Source of the DNA: Acidimicrobiales bacterium
GTDB lineage: Bacteria; Actinomycetota; Acidimicrobiia; Acidimicrobiales; SZUA-35
Reading direction: 5' to 3'
Assembly: GCA_028285495.1 (NCBI GenBank)
Contig: JANQPB010000031.1
Location: forward strand, 1 to 64,000
DNA length: 64,000 bases
Below, one piece after another: positions 22,192 to 29,971 of the stretch (the first letter of the stretch is position 1; the number at the start of each line of letters is the position of its first letter). Both the position numbers and the translations under genes were made by a program. The notes beneath the pieces are model-generated. The model saw only the letters and a list, made by a program, of their open reading frames with translations. It searched no databases and was not told the DNA's origin.

Positions 22192-24909
22192 TCACGCCGA
22201 CTTGGCGTCCGCCCAGGTCTGGCCGAGCGCAAGGTTGACCTCGAGCGGGACCTTCAGCTCGAACGCGCCCTGCATCTGGCCGACGACGAGCTCCCGAACC
22301 GGCTCGATCTCGTCGTCCGGGACCTCGAGGATCACCTCGTCGTGGACCTGCAGCACGACCTCGCTGGCGTGGCCCGACTCGGCCAGCGCCCGGTCGAGGC
22401 GGACGAGCGCCACCTTGAAGATGTCGGCGGCCAGGCCCTGGATCCCGGCGTTCATCGCCTGCCGCTCCCCCGCCTGGCGGAGGTTGCGGTTGTCGCTCAT
22501 CAGCTCGGGGATCGAGCGGCGGCGGCCGAACAGCGTCTCGGTGTACCCCCGGTTCCTGGCCTCGGTGACGGTCGTGTCCATGTAGTCCCGGACCGCCGGG
22601 AAGCTCTCGAAGTAGGCGTCGAGGATCTCCTTGGCCTCCGAGGTCGGGATGCCGAGCCGCTGACCGAGCCCGTAGGCCTCCATGCCGTAGGCCAGGCCGT
22701 ACGACACCATCTTCGACTTGCTTCGCTGCTCGATCGACACCTCGTCGGCATCGACGTCGAAGATCCGGGCCGCGGTCATCGAGTGGATGTCGTCGCCGGC
22801 GGTGAAGGCCCCGATCAGACCGGGATCGTCGGCCAGGTGGGCAATGCAGCGGAGCTCGATCTGGTTGTAGTCGGCGACCAGCAGGGTCCGTCCGTCCGCC
22901 GGGACGAACGCCTTGCGGAAGCTGCGCCCCAGCTCGGTCCGGACCGGGATGTTGTGGAGGTTGGGGTTCTCCGACGACAGCCGCCCGGTGCGGGCGACCG
23001 TCTGGTTGAAGGTGGCGTGGATCCGGCCGTCGTCGGCGACGGCGTCGAGCAGCGACTGGCCGTAGGTCGACCGCAGCTTCTCGACCTCGCGATAGCGGAG
23101 CAGGTGATCGACGATCGGGTGCTCGCCGGCCAGCTTCTCCAGCGTGGCCTGATCGGTCGAGTAGCCGGTCTTGGTCCGCTTCTGTGGCTTGAGGCCGAGG
23201 CGGTCGAAGAGGATCTCGCGCAGCTTCTTGGTCGAGTTGACGTTGAACTCCTCGCCGGCGTCGGTGTGGATCTGCGCCGCCAGGGCCTCGGCCTCGGCCG
23301 TCATGTCGGCGTTGAGCCGCTCGAGCTCGGGCTCGTCGACCCCGACGCCGACGTGCTCCATCCGGGCCAGCACGGTCACGAGCGGGACCTCGACCTCGTC
23401 GTTGAGCTTCGTGAGCCCGCTCGACTCGATCTCGGCGGCCAGCACCGGGGCCAGGGCCGCCACGGCGGCCGCGTCGAGGCCGGCCCGCTCGGCCGGGCTG
23501 ATCGACTCCTCGCCGAAGTCGAGCTGGCCCTCCGGCGGGGTCTCGCGTCCTGGCAGCCGGAAGGTGCCGTACGTCGGGACCAGGTCCTCGAGCGTGTAGG
23601 AGTTGCCGGCGGGGTCGAGGAGGTAGCCGGCAAGCGACGTGTCGAACCGCAGGGCCGGGACCGGCGTGCCGGCGGCCAGCAGGGCCCGCAGGAGCGGCTT
23701 GGCGTCGTGGGCGACCATGCCCCGACCGTCCGGCCCGAGCAGCCGGCCGAGCTCGTCGCCGACCGCCGACTCGGTCAGCGTGGTGCGGTCGAGCCACACC
23801 GCCGGCACCGGCCCGCCGTCGGCCCCGGTTGCACCGACCAGCCCGAGCCCGGTCACCTCGGCCCCGGGCCCCTGCCCGGCCTCGGCCGGATCGGCTCCGA
23901 TCAGCTCGGCCGCGACCGCAACCGGACCGTCGCCGTCGGCCAGGCCGGCCAGAGCGGCGACGGCCTCGGCCGGATCGGTCGGGGCGTCGAGCGACACCGC
24001 GAGCTCGGGCAGCTCCGAGCGGTCGGCCTCACCGGGGGCGAAGGCCTCCTCGAGGCGGGCCAGCAGCGTGCGGAACTCGAGGAAGTCGAAGAGCTTCTTG
24101 ACCTCCTCGGCGTCGTAGGGCTCGATGCCGAGGAAGTCACCGACCCCGGCGTCGAGCTCGACGTCGCGGAGCAGCTCCATGACCTCGGCGTTGACCCGGA
24201 CCTGCGTCTCGTTGGCGGCCAGGTTCTCCCGCAGCTTGGGCGTCTGCTCGTCGACCGCGGCGAAGAGCCCGTCGAGGTCGCCGTAGGTGTTGATCAGCTT
24301 GGCCGCCGTCTTCTCACCGACGCCGGGAACGCCAGGGAGGTTGTCGGAGTTGTCGCCCCGGAGCGCTGCGTAGAGCACGTACTTCGACGGCGGCACGCCG
24401 GTCCGCTCCTCGATGCCGGCCTCGTCGTAGACGGCGTAGTCGCTGACGCCCCGCTTGTTGTACACGACCTTGATGTGGGGGTCGTGCACCAGCTGGAAGC
24501 TGTCGCGGTCGCCGGTCACGACCAGCACGTCGATCCCCTCGCCCTCGGCCTGCGCCGCCAACGTGGCCAGGATGTCGTCGGCCTCGACGCCGGCCAGCTC
24601 GACCTGGGGCAGCCGGAGCGTGTCGAGCACCTCGCGGACCAGGCCCATCTGCTGGCGCAGGATGTCGGGGGCGGCCGAGCGGTTGGCCTTGTAGGTGTCG
24701 ACCCGCTCGTGGCGGAACGTCGGCTCGGGCCGATCGAAGGCGACGACCAGACCGTCCGGCTTGTGGTCGCGGACCAGGTTGATCAGCATCGACGTGAACC
24801 CGAACACGGCGTTGGTCACCTGCCCGGAGGCGGTGGCCAGGTCCTGGGGCAGCGCGTGGAAGGCCCGGTAGGTCAGCGAGTTGCCATCGATCAGCATCAG
24901 CGTCGGCAC
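22192..24909 (-). CDS. polA: DNA polymerase I
   Basis: PolA fills repair gaps and removes RNA primers. The 905 residues contain a 5' nuclease domain (about 1-300, with LMLIDGNSLTYRAFHALP and DDILATLAAQAEG), a vestigial 3'-5' exonuclease-like domain (about 310-480), and the polymerase domain. Motif A is VADYNQIELR and motif C is LQVHDEVILEV. The exonuclease metal ligands (Asp-x-Glu) are absent: the matching stretch reads VAVAAELIG, so no proofreading is expected. The O-helix reads KMVSYGLAYG, with Tyr where E. coli has Phe762. GTG 24909 was chosen because TAGGAT at 24917-24922 lies 7 nt upstream, predicting a leaderless mRNA. The frame extends to 25020 without support. Confidence 0.96.
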   Translation of the reverse strand: MPTLMLIDGNSLTYRAFHALPQDLATASGQVTNAVFGFTSMLINLVRDHKPDGLVVAFDRPEPTFRHERVDTYKANRSAAPDILRQQMGLVREVLDTLRLPQVELAGVEADDILATLAAQAEGEGIDVLVVTGDRDSFQLVHDPHIKVVYNKRGVSDYAVYDEAGIEERTGVPPSKYVLYAALRGDNSDNLPGVPGVGEKTAAKLINTYGDLDGLFAAVDEQTPKLRENLAANETQVRVNAEVMELLRDVELDAGVGDFLGIEPYDAEEVKKLFDFLEFRTLLARLEEAFAPGEADRSELPELAVSLDAPTDPAEAVAALAGLADGDGPVAVAAELIGADPAEAGQGPGAEVTGLGLVGATGADGGPVPAVWLDRTTLTESAVGDELGRLLGPDGRGMVAHDAKPLLRALLAAGTPVPALRFDTSLAGYLLDPAGNSYTLEDLVPTYGTFRLPGRETPPEGQLDFGEESISPAERAGLDAAAVAALAPVLAAEIESSGLTKLNDEVEVPLVTVLARMEHVGVGVDEPELERLNADMTAEAEALAAQIHTDAGEEFNVNSTKKLREILFDRLGLKPQKRTKTGYSTDQATLEKLAGEHPIVDHLLRYREVEKLRSTYGQSLLDAVADDGRIHATFNQTVARTGRLSSENPNLHNIPVRTELGRSFRKAFVPADGRTLLVADYNQIELRCIAHLADDPGLIGAFTAGDDIHSMTAARIFDVDADEVSIEQRSKSKMVSYGLAYGMEAYGLGQRLGIPTSEAKEILDAYFESFPAVRDYMDTTVTEARNRGYTETLFGRRRSIPELMSDNRNLRQAGERQAMNAGIQGLAADIFKVALVRLDRALAESGHASEVVLQVHDEVILEVPDDEIEPVRELVVGQMQGAFELKVPLEVNLALGQTWADAKSA

Positions 24910-24979
24910 GGAACCGATCCTACTCCCCCGCGCCGACGCCGCCGGCGCTCCGGGACGGCGAGCCAGGGCGTCAGGTAGG

Positions 24980-25102
24980 TCAGGTGGTGCTGAGGATCGG
25001 CCGGGGGATGCGGGGCACACCCCAGTCGATGAACCGTCGCTCCAGCGGCCCGAGCAGCGACTGGCCCTGCTTCCGGCCGCCGGCGGAGCCGTCGGGCGCC
25101 AC
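24980..25102 (-). pseudogene. Truncated, frameshifted N-terminal remnant of a CDP-alcohol phosphatidyltransferase-like gene
   Basis: A 40-codon frame starts at GTG 25102, 10 bp after the ANTAR regulator stop. It reads LLGPLERRFIDWGVPRIP near its end and then stops. In the next frame the sequence continues HHLTYLTPWL. The order LERRFI...VPRIP...HLT-LT-PW resembles the N-terminus of membrane CDP-alcohol phosphatidyltransferases. The catalytic CDP-binding motif and membrane helices are absent because polA begins about 70 bp downstream. This looks like a decayed gene, but the match rests on memory of the family pattern. Confidence 0.4.
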
Positions 25103-25112
25103 CGATCTGCGC

Positions 25113-25703
25113 TCAGGGTGTGAGCTCGTCGGCGATGACCTTCTCGGCCACCTCCCGCATCGACGAGCGAGAGCCCATGGCCGTGGTCTGGAGGAACCGG
25201 AATGCGTCCTGCTCGCTCATGCCGTGGCCGTCCATCAGCTTGCCTTTGGCTCGGTCGACGACCTTGCGGGTCTCCAACTGCTCGGTCAGCGCGTCGGCCT
25301 GATCCGACAGGGCGACCAGCTCGCGGAACCGGGCGATCGACAGCTCGATCGCCGGCACCAGCTCGCGGCGCTCGAACGGCTTGACCAGGTACTGCAGGGC
25401 GCCGGCGTCCCGGGCCTGCTCGATCAGCTCCCGCTGGGAGAACGCCGTCAACACGACCACGGCGGCGAGGCGCTCGCCGACGATGTCTCGGGCCGCGGCC
25501 AGGCCGTCGACGCCGGGCATCTTGATGTCGAGGATGGCGACGTCCGGCCGGAGCTCGCGGACGAGGGCGACGGCCTCCGCACCGTCGCCGGCCTCACCGA
25601 CGACCTCGTAGCCCTCCTCCTCGAGCGACTCTCGCAGGTCGAGCCGGATCAGCGGCTCGTCCTCGGCGATGACCACACGGACCGGCGGCGAGGTGACACT
25701 CAT
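25113..25703 (-). CDS. ANTAR-domain response regulator (PdtaR/AmiR-NasT type)
   Basis: A 196-residue regulator with an N-terminal receiver (Asp59 in VAILDIKMPG, acidic AEDEP, Lys in YLVKPF) and a C-terminal ANTAR domain with AKGKLMDGHGMSEQDAFRFLQTTAM. ANTAR proteins bind tandem hairpins in nascent RNA and prevent termination when phosphorylated. The mycobacterial relative PdtaR works with kinase PdtaS; no such kinase is in this window. ATG 25703 has GGGAGG 7 nt upstream. Its RNA targets cannot be told from here. Confidence 0.93.
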   Translation of the reverse strand: MSVTSPPVRVVIAEDEPLIRLDLRESLEEEGYEVVGEAGDGAEAVALVRELRPDVAILDIKMPGVDGLAAARDIVGERLAAVVVLTAFSQRELIEQARDAGALQYLVKPFERRELVPAIELSIARFRELVALSDQADALTEQLETRKVVDRAKGKLMDGHGMSEQDAFRFLQTTAMGSRSSMREVAEKVIADELTP

Positions 25704-25785
25704 CGTTCGACCTCCCGGGGTCGCAGGCTCGTCCGGCGTCGCGCCGACGCCGGACGGTCGGCCACGACGACCACCACCGCGGGCG

Positions 25786-26091
25786 TCATCGCGCCTCGGT
25801 GAGCCGGTCGAGCAGGTCGTCCTGCTTGCGCTCGAGCTTCTGGAGCCGCTTCAACTTGGCGTCTCGATCCCGTCGCACGGCGGCGACCGCCTTGGCCGCC
25901 TCCCGCTCCTCGTGCACCGCCTGGGGCGTCTCCGAGACCAGCGAACGCAGCCGCGAGCTCTCGGCCTCGTCGGCCACCTGGATCAGCTGCTCCTCGACCA
26001 CGCCGAGCTCGGTCCGCACGGTCTGCAGCTCGCGCGACAGCGCCGTCAGCTTCTTCTCGATCAGGCTCTTCTCGTTCGAGGACCGGAACAT
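25786..26091 (-). CDS. Small coiled-coil protein of unknown function
   Basis: A 101-residue, highly charged, helical protein: MFRSSNEKSLIEKKL at the start, then heptad-like sequence almost to the end (KLKRLQKLERKQDDLLDRL). There is no membrane segment or enzyme motif. ATG 26091 is chosen because GAGGGG lies 7 nt upstream; the longer frame to 26358 would run through the tRNA gene. It is followed on the same strand by the ANTAR regulator, 82 bp away. I know no function for it. Confidence 0.75.
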   Translation of the reverse strand: MFRSSNEKSLIEKKLTALSRELQTVRTELGVVEEQLIQVADEAESSRLRSLVSETPQAVHEEREAAKAVAAVRRDRDAKLKRLQKLERKQDDLLDRLTEAR

Positions 26092-26107
26092 CGTGTGCCC
26101 CTCGGGC

Positions 26108-26152
26108 AGTGGTGTCGGGATCAGTGGAGTCGGGATCAGCGGTGTCGTCGAC
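26108..26152. repeat. 15-bp tandem repeat upstream of the coiled-coil gene
   Basis: AGTGGTGTCGGGATC (26108-26122) is repeated with one change at 26123-26137, and a decayed third copy fills 26138-26152. It lies in the leader of the coiled-coil gene, between it and tRNA-Leu. It may be simple slippage or a short operator array. Confidence 0.6.
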
Positions 26153-26244
26153 GTGGTGTCGTGGAGCGCAGCGCGGTGCGGCCGGCGGGACCCGCCACGG
26201 GCGCGCTCGCACGGCAGACCGAGGTCGGCGGTGCGGTGTCGATG

Positions 26245-26330
26245 TGGTGCCCGGGGTGGGATTCGAACCCACACGCCCTTTCGGACAGCGGATTTTGAGT
26301 CCGCCGCGTCTGCCATTCCGCCACCCGGGC
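26245..26330 (-). tRNA. tRNA-Leu (anticodon CAA)
   Basis: The minus strand folds as a class II tRNA. It has a 7-bp acceptor stem GCCCGGG/CCCGGGC, a D-arm, an anticodon stem GCGGA/TCCGC around loop CTCAAAA (anticodon CAA, reading UUG), a long variable arm, and a T-arm GTGGG-TTCGAAT-CCCAC. The discriminator is A and the 3' CCA is encoded at 26245-26247. A TATGGT -10 box lies at 26340-26345, just upstream of the 5' end. The long variable arm and discriminator A agree with tRNA-Leu. Confidence 0.95.
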
Positions 26331-26437
26331 GAGCACTCAACCATAGCGCTTCGCCCATCGCCGACGAGGATGCCGAGCGGGCCCGGCCATCGCCGGCTCG
26401 GGTCGGCCGTGGGGCCGCATCGCCCAGCCCGATGTAT

Positions 26438-26465
26438 CGATCCCGATCTTGGATCGTCGAAGATC
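26438..26465. promoter_or_regulatory. GATC-rich nested inverted repeats ahead of the FAS-II operon
   Basis: CGATCC at 26438-26443 faces GGATCG at 26451-26456, and overlapping it GATCTT at 26445-26450 faces AAGATC at 26460-26465. GATC occurs four times in 28 bp. The block lies 46 bp before the fabD start, where an operator for a lipid-responsive repressor would be expected. No known FasR or FapR consensus is recognised. Confidence 0.4.
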
Positions 26466-26510
26466 CGGGAGGTGAAACGTTCTGGCCTCCGGACAGGTCA
26501 GAGCAGAGTA

Positions 26511-27704
26511 ATGACTCAGGTGATGATTGCGTTCACGTTCCCCGGCCAGGGGTCGCAGGCGCCGGGGATGGGTGAGGCCTGGCGGGACCACCCCTCCTGG
26601 GAGCTGGTGGCCGAGGCGTCCGAGGCCGCCGGGCGCGACGTCGAGCACCTGCTGCTCGACGCCGATGCCGAGGAGTTGCGCCAGACCCGCAACTCGCAGC
26701 TGTCGACCTATGTCCTGTCCATGATCGTGCTCGACGCCGTCGAGCGGATCGGCATCGAGCCGGCGTTCCTGGCCGGTCACAGCCTCGGCGAGTACTCGGC
26801 CCTGACCGCGGCCGGCGTCGTGAGCTACTCCGCCGGGGTCCAGCTCGTGGCCGAGCGGGGCGAGGCGATGCAGGCCGCGGCCGAGGAGCGCCCCGGCACG
26901 ATGGCCGCCGTCCTCGGCCTCGACGACGACAAGGTCGACCAGGCCTGCCGCATCGACGGCGACGTCTGGGTGGCCAACTACAACGCCCCCGGCCAGGTGG
27001 TGATCGCCGGCGACCCGGACGATCTGGACACCGCCGGCACCGCGGCCAAAGAGCTCGGGGCCAAGCGGGTCATGCCGATCAAGGTCGGCGGCGCCTTCCA
27101 CACGCCGTTCATGTCCCCGGCCCGCGACCGGCTCCGCAAGACGCTGTCGGAGACCGAGATGCGCGCCGCCAACCGGCCGGTCTTCACCAACATCGACGCC
27201 GAGCCCCACACCGACGCCGACTGGTCCGGGCTGCTCGGGGCCCAGCTGACCAACCCGGTCCAGTGGCGCCGCACGCTGCACGCCCTCGACCAGGCCGGCT
27301 CGACGGTCTTCCTCGAGCTCGGTCCGGGCACGGTGCTGACCGGCATGGTCAAGCGCACGATCAAGGGGGCGACCAACCTCGGCATCACGACACCGGGCGA
27401 CGTCGACACCCTCTTGGAGGACCTGTCGCAGGCCTCCAAGTCCGGCGGTGTGGCCGAGGGCGAGCTCCTGTACGCGGTCGAGCGGCTGATCGTGAGCCCG
27501 TCGACCGGCACCTTCACCCCCGCGGACGGCGTCGCCGTCGGCGACCCCATCGAGCGGGGTCAACGGATCGGCTCGGTCGGCGACCACGACGTCCGCTCGG
27601 CCTTCGAGGGCAGCCTCCAGGGCCTCCTGGCCCTGGCCGGCGAGCGGGTGACCACGTCACAGCCGCTGGCCTGGCTGCGAGCAGCTAGTGTTGGGATGCC
27701 CTGA
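26511..27704 (+). CDS. fabD: Malonyl-CoA:ACP transacylase with a C-terminal lipoyl-like domain
   Basis: FabD moves malonyl from CoA to ACP and supplies extender units to FAS-II. The acyltransferase part spans about 1-305: FTFPGQGSQAPGM near the start, the nucleophile elbow GHSLGEYSAL, and GGAFHTPFM with the catalytic His. The last 79 residues (about 319-397) are extra. They read VERLIVSPSTGTF...PIERGQRIGSV...GSLQGLLALAGERV...QPLAWL, the pattern of a biotinyl/lipoyl-like beta-sandwich, but the Met-Lys-Met modification hairpin is missing. ATG 26511 is the first start after the operator-like repeats; ATG 26523 is possible. It is the first gene of the operon. Confidence 0.94.
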   Translation: MTQVMIAFTFPGQGSQAPGMGEAWRDHPSWELVAEASEAAGRDVEHLLLDADAEELRQTRNSQLSTYVLSMIVLDAVERIGIEPAFLAGHSLGEYSALTAAGVVSYSAGVQLVAERGEAMQAAAEERPGTMAAVLGLDDDKVDQACRIDGDVWVANYNAPGQVVIAGDPDDLDTAGTAAKELGAKRVMPIKVGGAFHTPFMSPARDRLRKTLSETEMRAANRPVFTNIDAEPHTDADWSGLLGAQLTNPVQWRRTLHALDQAGSTVFLELGPGTVLTGMVKRTIKGATNLGITTPGDVDTLLEDLSQASKSGGVAEGELLYAVERLIVSPSTGTFTPADGVAVGDPIERGQRIGSVGDHDVRSAFEGSLQGLLALAGERVTTSQPLAWLRAASVGMP

Positions 27705-27784
27705 GATGCGGTGCGCGACCGGCCGCCTCTGCGGGGTCGGTGCGGACCAGACGAACCGAGACGAACCCGAGGAACGAGCGCACG

Positions 27785-28771
27785 ATGGCCACTGAACCGG
27801 CACAGGCCGCCGAGGCCTACCATCCTCGGCCGATGGGAGGCCCGTGGGGCCTCAAGATCTCCGGCATCGGGGCCGCGCTGCCCGAGAAGGTGCTGACCAA
27901 CGCCGACCTGACGGCGTGGATGGACACCAGCGACGAGTGGATCCGGGAGCGCACCGGGATCGGCGAGCGCCGCATCGGCGGCTCGACGTCCGGCCTGTCG
28001 ACCGAGGCGGCCCAGCTGGCGCTGGCCGACGCCGGCGTCGAGGCCTCGGAGATCGATCAGGTCATCCTCGCCACCACGAGCCCGGACCACATCTGCCCCG
28101 GCACCGCCCCGGCGGTCGCCCGCGAGCTCGGCATCCTGGCCGGCGCCTTCGACCTGCAGGCCGCCTGCTCCGGCTGGGTCTACGGGCTGATCGTGGCCAA
28201 CGGTCTGCTGCTCCAGGGCATGGACAAGATCCTGGTGATCGGGGCCGAGACCCTTGACCGGATCACCGACTACCACGACCGGGGCACGGGCATCCTCTTC
28301 GGCAACGGGGCCGGGGCCGCCGTGGTCGAGCGCGACACGACCGGCGCCGGCCAGCTCCTGTCGTGGGACATGGGCTCGAACGGCAACTACGTGCACATCC
28401 TCTACGCGGATCACGGCGACGTGCTGCAGATGGACGGCAAGGAGGTCTTCCGCCAGGCCGTGACGGTCATGCAGCGGTCGGCGACGGCGGCGATGGACCG
28501 GGCCGGTCTGACCGCGGACGACATCGACCTCATCATCCCCCACCAGGCCAACATCCGGATCGTCGAGGCCGCCTGGAAGCGACTCGGGTTCGACATGGAC
28601 CGGACGGCCATGGTGCTCGAGCGCACCGGCAACACGTCCGCGGCGTCGATCCCGCTCGCCCTCGACCACGCGCTGAGCGAGAACCGGGTCGAGCCGGGCT
28701 CCACCGTCATGTTCCTCGGCTTCGGGGCCGGGATGACCTGGGCCTGCGCCATCGTGCGTTGGGCCGGCTAG
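27785..28771 (+). CDS. fabH: 3-oxoacyl-ACP synthase III
   Basis: FabH condenses an acyl-CoA starter with malonyl-ACP to begin FAS-II. The catalytic triad is visible: Cys128 in DLQAACSGWVYG, His in IPHQANIRI and Asn in ERTGNTSAAS. TSDEWIRERTGIGERR near the start is a family signature. ATG 27785 gives 328 residues and has GAGGA about 12 nt upstream. An earlier in-frame ATG at 27740 would add 15 Arg/Thr-rich residues. It follows fabD by 80 bp. The starter preference (acetyl or branched) cannot be told from the sequence. Confidence 0.96.
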   Translation: MATEPAQAAEAYHPRPMGGPWGLKISGIGAALPEKVLTNADLTAWMDTSDEWIRERTGIGERRIGGSTSGLSTEAAQLALADAGVEASEIDQVILATTSPDHICPGTAPAVARELGILAGAFDLQAACSGWVYGLIVANGLLLQGMDKILVIGAETLDRITDYHDRGTGILFGNGAGAAVVERDTTGAGQLLSWDMGSNGNYVHILYADHGDVLQMDGKEVFRQAVTVMQRSATAAMDRAGLTADDIDLIIPHQANIRIVEAAWKRLGFDMDRTAMVLERTGNTSAASIPLALDHALSENRVEPGSTVMFLGFGAGMTWACAIVRWAG

Positions 28772-28872
28772 ATCCGTGGGAGCGTGCAGATGGGATCACG
28801 TGTCAGCCACCGGTTCCGCCGCAGGGCGAAACGACAAGCAAGGCGCTCCGCGCCGAAGCCGCTGAGCGGCCG

Positions 28873-29607
28873 ATGACGACCGAGACCGACCACAGCCGCA
28901 TCGCCTTCGTCACCGGCGGCACCCGTGGCATCGGGCTCGCGGCGGCCAGGCGTCTGGCCGATCGCGGCCACCGGGTCGCCGTCGCTTCCCGCTCGAAGCC
29001 GGAGGAGCTCGACGACCGCCTGCTGTGGGTCGAGTGTGACATCACCGATGCCGCATCGGTCGACGCCGCCCTCACCCGGGTCGAGGACGACCTCGGCCAA
29101 CCGACGATCGTGGTGGCCAACGCCGGGGTGACCCGCGACATGCTGATGCTGCGCATGTCGGACGACGACTTCGCCGACGTCCTCGACGCCAACCTGACCG
29201 GCGCCTTCCGCACCGCCAAGCGGGCGGTCAAGGGCATGATGCGGGCCCGATGGGGCCGGGTGGTCTTCGTGTCGTCGGTCGTCGGGTCGATCGGCCAGGC
29301 CGGGCAGGCGAACTACGCCGCCTCCAAGGCCGGCCTCGTCGGCCTCGCTCGCTCGATGGCCCGGGAGTTCGCGACCCGTGGGATCACCGTCAACGTGGTC
29401 GCCCCCGGCCCCATCGAGACCGACATGCTGGCCGCCCTCGGTGACGAGACGATCGAGCAGATGGCCGGCGCCGTGCCCGTCGGCCGGGTGGGCTCGGCCG
29501 ACGAGGTGGCGGCGGCCATCGAGTTCCTGACCTCGGAGTCGGCCGGGTACGTGACCGGCCACACCCTCGCCGTCGACGGCGGCCTCGGCATGGGCGGTGG
29601 CTTTTGA
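28873..29607 (+). CDS. fabG: 3-oxoacyl-ACP reductase
   Basis: FabG is the NADPH-dependent short-chain dehydrogenase that reduces beta-ketoacyl-ACP in each elongation cycle. The cofactor motif TGGTRGIG lies near residue 15, NAG near 80, and the Ser-Tyr-Lys catalytic set in VSSVVGSIGQAGQANYAASK. The C-terminal GGLGMGGGF is typical. ATG 28873 gives 244 residues; no strong ribosome binding site is seen. Its place between fabH and acpP supports the FabG assignment over other short-chain dehydrogenases. Confidence 0.95.
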   Translation: MTTETDHSRIAFVTGGTRGIGLAAARRLADRGHRVAVASRSKPEELDDRLLWVECDITDAASVDAALTRVEDDLGQPTIVVANAGVTRDMLMLRMSDDDFADVLDANLTGAFRTAKRAVKGMMRARWGRVVFVSSVVGSIGQAGQANYAASKAGLVGLARSMAREFATRGITVNVVAPGPIETDMLAALGDETIEQMAGAVPVGRVGSADEVAAAIEFLTSESAGYVTGHTLAVDGGLGMGGGF

Positions 29608-29625
29608 GCCGCGGGCAACGACCGT

Positions 29626-29631
29626 TACCGT
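29626..29631 (+). promoter_or_regulatory. Candidate internal promoter (-10 TACCGT) for acpP
   Basis: A TACCGT box, the form seen ahead of other starts here, lies 19 bp past the fabG stop. It would give acpP-fabF-fabZ a separate transcript with a leader of about 94 nt that contains the repeats at 29661-29700. No -35 box is clear. Confidence 0.4.
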
Positions 29632-29660
29632 GTGACCCTGTTTGCACCCGATGGTGACCG

Positions 29661-29700
29661 CAACACCTTCCTTGCAACACCTTGCAACATCTTCCAACAC
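29661..29700 (+). repeat. Tandem CAACAYCTT repeats in the acpP leader
   Basis: The sequence holds CAACACCTT at 29661, CAACACCTT at 29675, CAACATCTT at 29685 and CAACAC at 29695. The last three copies are exactly 10 bp apart, one helical turn. The block is unusually A/C-rich, lacks structure, and lies 32 bp before the acpP start codon. Confidence 0.7.
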
Positions 29701-29731
29701 AGTCAAAGTAGAGAGTTCCAGGAGGAGCGAC

Positions 29732-29971
29732 GTGAGTGATGACGCCAAGTTCGAGGCATTCAAGAAGTGCGCCGTCGAGGTCCTGTCGGTCGACGCCGAC
29801 AAGGTGACCAAGGAGGCCCGCTTCGCCGAAGACCTCGATGCCGACAGCCTCGACCTGGTCGAGCTCGTCATGGCCCTCGAGGAGGAGTTCGACGTCTCGG
29901 TCGAGGAGGAGGAGCTGGAGGGCATCGAGACCGTCGGCGCCGCCTACGACCTCGTGGTGGGCAAGCTCTGA
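29732..29971 (+). CDS. acpP: Acyl carrier protein
   Basis: ACP carries the growing acyl chain on a phosphopantetheine arm. The attachment serine is Ser39 in DLDADSLDLVEL. The 79-residue acidic protein has the normal length. GTG 29732 is chosen because AGGAGGAGCGAC directly precedes it, the best ribosome binding site in the operon. The frame stays open upstream through the CAACACCTT repeats, but that extension is not ACP-like. Its stop overlaps the fabF start (TGATG), so the two are translationally coupled. Confidence 0.97.
   Translation: MSDDAKFEAFKKCAVEVLSVDADKVTKEARFAEDLDADSLDLVELVMALEEEFDVSVEEEELEGIETVGAAYDLVVGKL

Noticed and set aside
22180..24978. 932-residue plus-strand frame opposite polA
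   Set aside because: Antisense shadow of polA, with low-complexity composition and no recognisable motifs. The minus strand has full PolA motifs.
26109..26510. Upstream extension of the fabD frame
   Set aside because: It would translate through tRNA-Leu. The FabD family start is at MIAFTFPGQG, right after ATG 26511.
29642..29731. Upstream extension of the acpP frame
   Set aside because: It covers the CAACACCTT repeats and is not ACP-like; GTG 29732 has the AGGAGG ribosome binding site.
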